The notes under the pieces are model-generated. The model searched no databases. It had not been told where the DNA came from and saw nothing but the letters and a program-made list of their open reading frames with translations. Source: JAQBQQ01 sp964633955 (GTDB taxonomy: Bacteria > Patescibacteriota > Gracilibacteria > Peribacterales > Peribacteraceae). Taken from it: a stretch of DNA of 27,535 nt. Location: NCBI GenBank assembly GCA_964633955.1, contig CAZWIA010000013.1, forward strand, positions 1-27,535, given 5' to 3'. Both the position numbers and the translations under genes were made by a program. Below are positions 22,056-27,535 of the stretch, in pieces; positions within the stretch are counted from its first letter, which is position 1; every line of letters starts with the position of its first letter.

Positions 22056-23156
22056 TCAGCCCTCCGTCCGGTCCGCAATACGGCGGAGTTTCTCCGGATC
22101 CACCACCCGGTCGTACCTGCGGCCGTTGATGAGCAGCGTGGGGATCTTGATGGTCCGCACGTCTTCCTCCACCACCCGCTTCTGCTCCGCCAGGCTGCGC
22201 GCCACGTCCTGGGACTGCGCGCGGGCCATGACCCGGTCGGTCTCTTCCGGCGCGTAGCCGATCTGCGACAGGAGTTCGCGCAGCGTGCGCTCCGCGTCCG
22301 CCCGCGTCATGGCGATGTTCATGCGCGTCTGCAGGTCTACGCTGCCATCAGCCAGATCCGCAAAGAGCAGCTCGATCAGCTGCCAGTCCGGCGGGAGCGT
22401 CCCCGTGCCTGCCGCGGGCCGTATGGTCTTGGCCGCCTCAATCACGGATGCGACAAGCGTGGAGTGCGGGAACTTGGTAGCGCCGGTTGCGCCCACCGGG
22501 ATGGGGTAGAGGAGGTAGCTCACGTTCATCTGGTCGGTAACGCCGGCGGCAACCAGATTCCCGGTCAGCTTCTTGCAGAAGTGGCAGCCTGGATCCACGA
22601 TCTCCAGCGCGTACGGCTTGGCGTCATCCCGCGGCGCGTAGAAGCTGGGGCTGGGGCCCAGGTAGTCCTGCGGGTCCCACGTCTTCAGACGGTCTGGGAT
22701 CCGGGAGACGGTTTCTATGAAGCGGGTGAAGGGTCCTATAGCCCATTCGGCCACCCGTCCCTCGCGTACTGCTTGGATGAGCCCGAGCGACTGCTGCGCA
22801 ACGCCGCATGCCTCGCCGCCAAGCGAGCAGGACTCCGCGTTCTGCGGGTAGCAGGTATCGTAGACCCACAGATTGAGCCCCGCGTTTGCCACGGTGAGCA
22901 GGCTCCAGATGCTGAGCGCCACGAACGCGAACGACAGCCACTCGATCCAGCGGCTCAAAAACCGGGCCAGGCGCGGGCGCGTGAAGACGAGCTTCCCGAT
23001 GAGCTTGGCCTTCATCTCCTGGCTGAAGTCTATGTCGCACGGCCGGAGCGTGACGCGCCGCAGGACGCAGTGCCACGCCTTGGCGGCCAGCGGCCGGTAG
23101 GAGGCGGAGAAGATGGCTAAGATTCCCAGGACGATGAACGCGGCGATGCAGAACAT
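22056..23156 (-). CDS. Membrane-anchored thioredoxin-fold protein (CHFC)
   Basis: 366 aa. Two membrane segments: about 2-20 (FCIAAFIVLGILAIFSA) and about 72-90 (LSFAFVALSIWSLLTVANA). A Cys-rich extracytoplasmic stretch follows (YDTCYPQNAESCSLGGEACG, 99-118). The C-terminal thioredoxin/DsbA-like domain has its redox motif in DPGCHFCKKL (Cys191, Cys194) and the family's cis-Pro in KIPTLLINGRRYD near the end. A thiol-disulfide role outside the membrane is likely, such as oxidation or repair of secreted proteins. The extra Cys in the N-terminal part may relay electrons, loosely like VKOR-DsbA fusions, but no VKOR signature is seen. It belongs to a minus-strand group with a cysteine desulfurase-like enzyme and a second DsbA-like protein. 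Confidence 0.8.
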   Translation of the reverse strand: MFCIAAFIVLGILAIFSASYRPLAAKAWHCVLRRVTLRPCDIDFSQEMKAKLIGKLVFTRPRLARFLSRWIEWLSFAFVALSIWSLLTVANAGLNLWVYDTCYPQNAESCSLGGEACGVAQQSLGLIQAVREGRVAEWAIGPFTRFIETVSRIPDRLKTWDPQDYLGPSPSFYAPRDDAKPYALEIVDPGCHFCKKLTGNLVAAGVTDQMNVSYLLYPIPVGATGATKFPHSTLVASVIEAAKTIRPAAGTGTLPPDWQLIELLFADLADGSVDLQTRMNIAMTRADAERTLRELLSQIGYAPEETDRVMARAQSQDVARSLAEQKRVVEEDVRTIKIPTLLINGRRYDRVVDPEKLRRIADRTEG

Positions 23157-23162
23157 GGACGA

Positions 23163-23197
23163 AATTGATAATGGAAAATGGATAATGGAGAATTATT
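23163..23197. repeat. Heptamer repeat, AATGGAN type, five units
   Basis: AATTGAT, AATGGAA, AATGGAT, AATGGAG and AATTATT in strict 7-bp register. It fills most of the 47-nt gap between the aminotransferase stop and the thioredoxin-fold ATG. It is AT-rich against a GC-rich background. Confidence 0.75.
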
Positions 23198-23203
23198 CGA
23201 CGT

Positions 23204-24409
23204 TCATAATGCGCGGAGGATCGCGTGGAGTGATTCCAGGAACTTGGTCACGTGCTCTTCCGTGTTGTACAGTCCGATCGACACGCGGAGCAGCGGCGGC
23301 AGTCCCAGCTGGTGGGTGAGGTATGCGTGGCAGCAGAAGGCGCCGCTGCGGCACATGATCTTCCGCTCGTCTAAGTAGAGCGCCAGCTGGTGCGCGTCTA
23401 TACCATCCACGTGGAAGCTCACAACGGCGCTCGGTTCCCGGTTGAGCAGGCGCACGCGGGGCATGTCCTTCAGGCCGTCAAAGAGCCGCTGCGCCAGCGC
23501 GTGTTCGCGCTCCCAGGCGTCCGTCTGTCCGTCCAGCCACTGGATCGCGGCGCTGAGTCCCAGGATGCCTCTCCAGTTCTGAAGGCCGGGTTCCAGCACG
23601 GCGAACGCCTCATCGCCTTCACGGAGCAGGGAGAAGCGGTCCTGTTCCGCGTCCGTCACCGTCCCGCCGCCAATGAAGAACGGATCCAGCCGGTCGATTA
23701 GCGCGCGCTTGATGATGATGAAGCCGATGCTGGGCCCGTACATCTTGTGGCCGGAGCCAAAGGCCGCGTCGTAGTCCGTCTCCCGCAGGAGGCCGATCGC
23801 ATGGCCAAACGCCTGCGCGCCATCCACGAGCAGGATGCCGCCGGCAGCGTGCGCGTCTTCCGCAAGCTGCCTGGCGTTTCTGAGCCGCCGCCCGTCAATG
23901 TTGGACATGGCGTTCACCAGTACCACGCTCTTCTCCAAGTCCCCCGCCTGGTACCGCAGGCTGCCATCTTCCGCGCGCGCCAGGACCGATCGCGCCTTAT
24001 GGTGCCGCTCCGCCCAGGTGATGGTGGGGAGGAGGGCGGAGTTGTGCTCAATCTCCGATGTCACGATCCGGTTAAACCCGTCCACCCGCAGCTGGTGCAG
24101 CACCAGGTTGATGCCGTAGGTGGTGTTCAGCGTGAACGCGGCCACGTACTCCTTATCGCTCTTGCCGGCGTAGGCGAGCAATACCGACCGGGCCTTCCGC
24201 ACGCCGTCATCCACCGTCTGCCCCCACCGGTACTTCACCCGGCCGCCGCAGGCGTTCGTGCGGCGGTAGTACTCGTCCTCGGTTTGGATGACCGTTTCCG
24301 GCCGCAGCGTCTGGCAGGCGGCGTCCAGGTAGCAGGCGTCCGGATCCACGTAAGCAAAGTCTCCAACCGGGGCGTGTGACGTGGTGGGTTTGGACGTGGC
24401 AAGCAGCAT
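23204..24409 (-). CDS. PLP-dependent class V aminotransferase, cysteine desulfurase-like (SufS/CsdA group)
   Basis: 401 aa from ATG 24409 (MLLATSKPTTSHAP), chosen because the open frame upstream runs through hairpin repeats. PLP-enzyme blocks: YLDAACQTLRPETV, FTLNTTYGINLV, TSEIEHNSALLP (EHN, 121-123), LVNAMSNIDGRR, DGAQAFGH (Asp196, Gln199), and SGHKMYGP with Schiff-base Lys222. The loop KIMCRSGAFCCHAYL supplies several cysteines where SufS-type desulfurases carry the persulfide Cys. It would take sulfur from cysteine for Fe-S clusters or thiolation; other class V activities are possible. No sufBCD or iscU genes are nearby. It lies in a minus-strand group with two thioredoxin-fold proteins. 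The leader is pyrimidine-rich. Confidence 0.88.
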   Translation of the reverse strand: MLLATSKPTTSHAPVGDFAYVDPDACYLDAACQTLRPETVIQTEDEYYRRTNACGGRVKYRWGQTVDDGVRKARSVLLAYAGKSDKEYVAAFTLNTTYGINLVLHQLRVDGFNRIVTSEIEHNSALLPTITWAERHHKARSVLARAEDGSLRYQAGDLEKSVVLVNAMSNIDGRRLRNARQLAEDAHAAGGILLVDGAQAFGHAIGLLRETDYDAAFGSGHKMYGPSIGFIIIKRALIDRLDPFFIGGGTVTDAEQDRFSLLREGDEAFAVLEPGLQNWRGILGLSAAIQWLDGQTDAWEREHALAQRLFDGLKDMPRVRLLNREPSAVVSFHVDGIDAHQLALYLDERKIMCRSGAFCCHAYLTHQLGLPPLLRVSIGLYNTEEHVTKFLESLHAILRAL

Positions 24410-24485
24410 GGCCGGAGGGGGAAGTCCGGGGGAGCATCCTCCTGATTGCTCCGGAATGCCATAGATTCGGCTGACGAGATTGTGA

Positions 24486-24510
24486 GGATACGAGGTTGTA
24501 ATCTCGTAAT
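24486..24510. repeat. Heptamer-like fold-back repeat, TACGAG/CTCGTA
   Basis: TACGAG and CTCGTA lie about 8 nt apart with GTTGTAAT between them. The sequence words (ATACGAGGTT, GTAATCTCGTAA) match the GAGTTAC-type arrays elsewhere. This is a short, degenerate copy. Confidence 0.5.
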
Positions 24511-24532
24511 GCTGGCAGGCTACGTTGCAGGC

Positions 24533-24600
24533 CCCCTCTCCGGTCCGCCACAGGCGGACCACCCCTCCCCCGGAACGGGGGAGGGGTGGGGGGTGGGGGC
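24533..24600. repeat. GC-rich double-hairpin element, related to the dispersed repeats
   Basis: Starts with the same CCCTCTCC flank as the repeats at 4649 and 16268 but has a different core. Two hairpins follow: GGTCCGCC-ACA-GGCGGACC (24542-24560) and CCCCTCCCCC-GGAAC-GGGGGAGGGG (24562-24586). A G-rich run (GGGTGGGGGG type) then leads to the stop of the DsbA-like gene. It separates that gene from the aminotransferase gene and may act as an mRNA 3'-end stabiliser or stop. Confidence 0.7.
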
Positions 24601-24605
24601 TCTCC

Positions 24606-25361
24606 TCAGTTCAACTGCCGCTCAATGGCCGCCTTGAAGTTCTCAAACGGCTGGGCGCCGCTGATCATCTCCCCCTGGCCGTCCGCGTTGAGCACCCAGA
24701 AGCCGGGCGTGCCGCTCACGCCGGAGGCGGAGCCATCCGCCATGTCCTGCTGGATCTCCTGCTTGTGCGTGCCCGCCTCCATGCAGGCGCGGTAATCCGC
24801 CAGGTCCAGGCCGATCGCCGTGGCGTACTGCTCAAACGTGGGCTTGGGATCCGGCAAATTGCTCCATGCGCCGCCGTTTCTGAAGAGCTGCTCGTGCATC
24901 TCAAAGTACTTGTCCTGGTCCCCGGCGCACTCCGCTGCCTCAGCCGCGGGCTCCGCGTTGGGATGGAAGCTGAGGGGGTAGTCCCGTACCACGTACTTCA
25001 CCTTGCCGGTGTCCACAAACTCCGCCTTGATCTTGCCGAAGGTCTCCGTGAAGTGGCGCTGGCAGAAGGGGCACTGGTAGTCGGAGAACTCGATGAGCGT
25101 CACGGGCGCGTCTGCATCTCCTAAGACGGCGTCATCATCCGTTGTCGGCGGAGTGGCGGGGGCAGCCGGCGCGTCCGCAGCCGGCGCGTCGGCTCCTGGT
25201 GCAGCCGGGGCCAGCCGGGCGGTTGTGACGCCGCTGGCGCCGGAGAGGCTGTAGCCCACGATCAGGCCCATGAGGCCGATCGATACAGCGAACCACGGAT
25301 TCGACTGGCTCACCGCAGGCGGATTGCCATTACTTGAGGAGGGCGTAGGGGTGTCTGGCAT
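24606..25361 (-). CDS. Membrane-anchored DsbA-like thioredoxin-fold protein (CPFC)
   Basis: 251 aa from ATG 25361 (MPDTPTPSSSNGNPP); upstream in-frame residues are low-complexity and sit before a clear pyrimidine leader (17/20). One membrane anchor lies at about 22-41 (NPWFAVSIGLMGLIVGYSLSG). An Ala/Pro-rich linker (50-75) leads to the thioredoxin domain: DAPVTLIEFSDYQCPFCQRHF with CPFC (97-100), YVVRDYPLSFHPNAEPAAEAAECAGDQDKYFEMHEQLF, and the cis-Pro loop GVSGTPGFWVLN. This is the BdbD/DsbA-type arrangement of Gram-positive and CPR bacteria, with the domain outside the membrane, forming or shuffling disulfides in secreted proteins. It forms a functional group with the CHFC protein two genes on. 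Confidence 0.92.
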   Translation of the reverse strand: MPDTPTPSSSNGNPPAVSQSNPWFAVSIGLMGLIVGYSLSGASGVTTARLAPAAPGADAPAADAPAAPATPPTTDDDAVLGDADAPVTLIEFSDYQCPFCQRHFTETFGKIKAEFVDTGKVKYVVRDYPLSFHPNAEPAAEAAECAGDQDKYFEMHEQLFRNGGAWSNLPDPKPTFEQYATAIGLDLADYRACMEAGTHKQEIQQDMADGSASGVSGTPGFWVLNADGQGEMISGAQPFENFKAAIERQLN

Positions 25362-25722
25362 GGGAGCAGAGGAAGAATGGTGGATAAGATAAATGGATGC
25401 CGGGGGAGTGTAGCAGATGGGGCGGGGAGGGGAACTGCAAAACGGGCCGTATGGGTTAAAACTCAGCGCATTGCTGGGAGGAATCACCAAGAACCAAGCA
25501 TCAATGATCAACCAAGGACCGAATCATCAATGATCCCATGGGAGAAACACCCATGCGTTTCAAATATAGGAACATTGGGACATTGAGTAGTGTTTGGAAC
25601 TCGGTGATTGGTGATTGGGTATTCCGCTCGGCGGCTTGATGGTCGATCAAGCGCAGACTTCGTACTTGTTCCTCGTGTAGGGAAGGGAGGCAGAGCATAT
25701 GCTCCACCCCCCTCGTCGCGTG
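25362..25722. other. 361-nt intergenic region with heptamer repeats
   Basis: No coding sequence was found between the DsbA-like ATG and the stop of the coiled-coil gene. It holds the pyrimidine leader of the DsbA-like gene (minus strand, next to 25361) and two inverted heptamer arrays around 25482-25623. It is AT-richer than its surroundings from about 25440 to 25620. Confidence 0.6.
25482..25623. repeat. Heptamer repeat, AATCACC/GGTGATT type, two inverted arrays
   Basis: The left array (25482-25516) is AATCACC, AAGAACC, AAGCATC, AATGATC, AACCAAG, more degenerate up to about 25537. The right array (25603-25623) is GGTGATT, GGTGATT, GGGTATT. The two face each other, and the first left unit is the exact reverse complement of the GGTGATT units. 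A GATCCCATGGGAG palindrome lies between them. Confidence 0.7.
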
Positions 25723-26445
25723 TCACTCGAGATCCCCAGATGTCTCCTGTGCGTCCTCCAGCAGGTTCTGCAGCTGATCCAACCGGTCCTCCAGCTGCTC
25801 GCGTTGCATGTCCGTCCGGTCCTGCAGGTGCGAAATCTGCTCATCGCGCTGGTCCTCTAGGGCGGCCCGGCGCTCCTCATACTGTGACTTGAGCATATCA
25901 GCCATCTCCTCCAGGTCCGCCCGATCTTCTGTGGAAGCCTGGGCAATGCGACTTCTGAAGCTGGTTTCCTTCTTCGTGTAGAGCTCATCCAGCCGCGCGA
26001 TCTTCTTCTCCGCGCGTTCGGTGATCTTCTTCTCTTGCGCCGCGTGCCTGGTGTCCAGCTTGCTCAGCTGCTTTTCCATCTGGGCGATCATCTTCTGGAT
26101 CTGAGATTCGCTCATCTGCGGCTGGCCCTCTCCGTACGGCAGCATCTGCGTCCCGCCGCGCATCATGTCAGGCTGGCCCATGGGCATGGCGCCCGGCATC
26201 GTGCCAGGTGCGCCCGTAGTCGGCGCGCCGAAGAGAGTGCCCGGCTGGGCATACATCGCGTCCGGCTGGCCCATCATGGGCATCTTGGATGGGAAGGCGC
26301 CAGGGTACATGCTCGGCTGCATCATGGGAGTACCACCGGGGCGCAGGAGCTCCGCGCGCAAGCCAGAGCTGTAGGTAAGCCCGCTCACGGCCAGGCTGAC
26401 CACGCCGGCTACCACGGCGGGAATGACGTAGATGTTGCGATCCAT
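25723..26445 (-). CDS. Membrane-anchored coiled-coil protein with Met/Pro/Gly-rich linker
   Basis: 240 aa from ATG 26445 (MDRNIYVIPAVVAG). One N-terminal membrane segment or uncleaved signal (about 6-25), a low-complexity stretch rich in Met, Pro, Gly and Gln (about 36-110: QPSMYPGAFPSKMPMMGQPD, GAPGTMPGAMPMGQPDMM), and a long charged coiled coil to the end (about 112-235: QMEKQLSKLDTRHAAQEKKI, EERRAALEDQRDEQISHLQD, REQLEDRLDQLQNLLEDAQE). No enzyme motif. A structural or tethering role at the envelope is likely; no family is recognised. All 20 bases before the ATG are pyrimidines on the coding strand, the most extreme leader in the window. It follows the NYN-LOTUS gene on the same strand after 150 nt. 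Confidence 0.75.
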   Translation of the reverse strand: MDRNIYVIPAVVAGVVSLAVSGLTYSSGLRAELLRPGGTPMMQPSMYPGAFPSKMPMMGQPDAMYAQPGTLFGAPTTGAPGTMPGAMPMGQPDMMRGGTQMLPYGEGQPQMSESQIQKMIAQMEKQLSKLDTRHAAQEKKITERAEKKIARLDELYTKKETSFRSRIAQASTEDRADLEEMADMLKSQYEERRAALEDQRDEQISHLQDRTDMQREQLEDRLDQLQNLLEDAQETSGDLE

Positions 26446-26595
26446 AGAGAGAAAGAGAAAAGGGGAACGATTGAACCATGGTACCGGCGGCTCGTGCCAA
26501 CGCGCGATCATCACGCCTTGCGCGCGCGGGCTTTTTCCTCTGCCGCAGCGTGCGCGAGGCGCGCCAGACTCCGCATGGAGCGTGAAGAGGGTGCG

Positions 26596-27420
26596 CTACC
26601 CCCGCTTCCGCACGGGCTTCTCCGCCGTCGCGGCCGGCCTCTCCTCCCCAAAGCCCGTCACCACCATGCTGCGGCTGCGCGGGTCCCGTTCGGCCTCAAT
26701 GAGCTGGAGTTTGGCTGCCTCCTGGAGCAGGTGGGTGAAGCTGCGGAAGCCGTAGTAGCTCTCGTCAAAGGACGGCTTCTTGCGCTGGATGGTGTCTTTG
26801 ATCATGGAGGCGTACATGGCGTCGTGGTTCTCCCGCCTGAGCGCGGCGCAGGCATCCAGGAGGAGGGCAAAGGCCTCCCGCTTCTTCTCCGGCACGTCGG
26901 ATTCTATCTTGGTGGTGACTTTGTGCTGGCTCTCCTGGCGCTCCAGATCCTCGTAGAGGATGAACTCGTCGCAGTTGTCGCTCAGGAGGTGGGAGGTGGA
27001 ATCCCGCATCCCCAAGCCGATCACATGCTTGCCGTTCTCCTTGAGCTTGGAGACGAGCGGCGAGAAATCGCTGTCCCCGGAGACGATGACGAAGGTATCG
27101 ATGTGCGCCTTGCTCCACGCCAGATCGATCGCGTCCACCACCAGCCGGATGTCCGCGCTGTTCTTGCCGGTCTGGCTGCGCTTGGGGATCTCAATGAGCT
27201 CGATCGCCTCCTCATGGAACGGTTCGGTGTACTCCGGAAAGCGGCTCCAGTCCGCGTACGCCTTCTTCACGATCAGCTTTCCCTTCTCCACCAGGCGCTC
27301 CAGCACCAGGGAGATGTCCAGCGCGCCGCCGCCCTTGCGCCGCTCAAAACCGATGGCCAGGTTCTCCAGGTCAATGAAGACGGCCAGCGTGCGTTCGTGA
27401 TCGGGCGGCGAGGAGGGCAT
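26596..27420 (-). CDS. NYN-domain (LabA/PIN-like) protein with C-terminal OST-HTH/LOTUS domain
   Basis: 274 aa. The N-terminal NYN domain, a PIN-like nuclease fold, has its acidic residues in place: TLAVFIDLENLAI (Asp17, Asn20), GKNSADIRLVVDAIDL (Asp90, Asp96) and FVIVSGDSDFSPLVSKL (Asp116, Asp118), followed by KHVIGLGMRDSTSHLLSDNCDEFILYEDL. A charged linker leads to an OST-HTH/LOTUS domain (about 178-245: FALLLDACAALRRENHD, SFDESYYGFRSFTHLLQEAAKLQLIEAE), a winged-helix RNA-binding fold. The pair suggests metal-dependent cleavage or sequestration of RNA; related proteins act in RNA decay and regulation. The substrate is unknown. The leader is pyrimidine-rich, and an 11-unit heptamer array lies just upstream. 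Confidence 0.92.
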   Translation of the reverse strand: MPSSPPDHERTLAVFIDLENLAIGFERRKGGGALDISLVLERLVEKGKLIVKKAYADWSRFPEYTEPFHEEAIELIEIPKRSQTGKNSADIRLVVDAIDLAWSKAHIDTFVIVSGDSDFSPLVSKLKENGKHVIGLGMRDSTSHLLSDNCDEFILYEDLERQESQHKVTTKIESDVPEKKREAFALLLDACAALRRENHDAMYASMIKDTIQRKKPSFDESYYGFRSFTHLLQEAAKLQLIEAERDPRSRSMVVTGFGEERPAATAEKPVRKRG

Positions 27421-27442
27421 GGGGAGCGGGGGGATGGCTTTC

Positions 27443-27519
27443 GAGTTACGAGTTACGAGTTACGAGTTACGAATTACGAATTACGAATTACGAATTACGA
27501 ATTACGAATTACGAATTAC
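27443..27519. repeat. Perfect heptamer array: 4 x GAGTTAC then 7 x GAATTAC
   Basis: Eleven units of 7 bp without a gap or error in register: GAGTTAC at 27443-27470 and GAATTAC at 27471-27519. The switch between variants happens once. The array lies 23 nt upstream of the NYN-LOTUS ATG, near the window edge, so any inverted partner may lie outside the window. Confidence 0.97.
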
Positions 27520-27535
27520 GCTTGATCCGTGCTGA

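Noticed and set aside
27443..27519. CRISPR array
   Set aside because: Units are 7 bp with no spacers and no cas genes are near.
26035..27525. 496-codon plus-strand open frame across the right end
   Set aside because: It runs antisense to the NYN-LOTUS and coiled-coil genes, whose motifs are clear, and ends by translating the heptamer array as a repetitive peptide (ELRITNY). It is an open antisense frame caused by high GC.

Overview
The window looks like a chromosome segment of an uncultivated bacterium of the Candidate Phyla Radiation (Patescibacteria), most like the Peregrinibacteria/Peribacteria. This rests on general appearance, not on a marker gene. The genome is gene-dense and GC-rich (mostly about 55-65%). 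UGA is an ordinary stop, so this is not a code-25 lineage. There is a cell surface built on an S-layer-type protein with Ser-rich linkers and Calx-beta domains, many membrane-anchored or secreted proteins, a GlmU lacking its acetyltransferase half, and few Shine-Dalgarno sequences. No tRNA, rRNA, CRISPR array or transposase gene was seen.

Layout. Positions 61-3053 (minus) hold a small lipoprotein and a large M23-type peptidase that turns AT-rich in its C-terminal half and whose 5' end looks frameshifted. Positions 3086-7766 (plus) carry an SLH/Calx-beta surface protein, a PEBP-family lipoprotein, an O6-alkylguanine-DNA alkyltransferase and the GTPase TypA/BipA. A Phd/RelE-type toxin-antitoxin pair (7892-8418) meets capA tail to tail (8432-9409, minus). 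A hypothetical protein with an excellent sigma-70 promoter (9513-10247), a 69-aa lipoprotein under a palindromic operator (10295-10504), a giant DUF2339 membrane protein (10676-13768) and an ECF sigma/anti-sigma pair (13920-16018) follow. Then come an acidic unknown protein (16396-17127), queA (17279-18319) and a secreted CAP-domain protein (18434-19144). The right third is almost all minus strand: truncated glmU, an adenylate-kinase relative, two membrane-anchored thioredoxin-fold proteins flanking a class V aminotransferase/cysteine desulfurase, a membrane-anchored coiled-coil protein, and a NYN-LOTUS RNA-binding or nuclease protein. One plus-strand gene lies among them, a frameshifted SRAP-like gene (20650-21122).

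Two patterns run through the whole window. First, the intergenic gaps carry short arrays with a strict 7-bp period, built from at least four unrelated heptamers (GAGTTAC/GAATTAC, GCTCACN, AATGGAN, AATCACC/GGTGATT). Several are arranged as inverted halves that fold back, and two abut or supply a gene's stop codon. Second, most genes that begin a transcription unit lack a Shine-Dalgarno sequence. They have instead a pyrimidine-rich tract directly before the ATG (14-20 of the last 20 bases). A few others have a -10 box so close to the ATG that the mRNA should be leaderless.

Functionally the window is mostly envelope and surface biology (M23, SLH/Calx-beta, CapA, DUF2339, CAP, lipoproteins, extracytoplasmic thiol chemistry) with stress and repair functions (Ogt, SRAP-like, TypA, ECF sigma, toxin-antitoxin) and RNA modification or metabolism (QueA, NYN-LOTUS). 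Two probable one-base homopolymer errors or real frameshifts (C4 near 3017-3020, G4 near 20844-20847) break otherwise continuous proteins.
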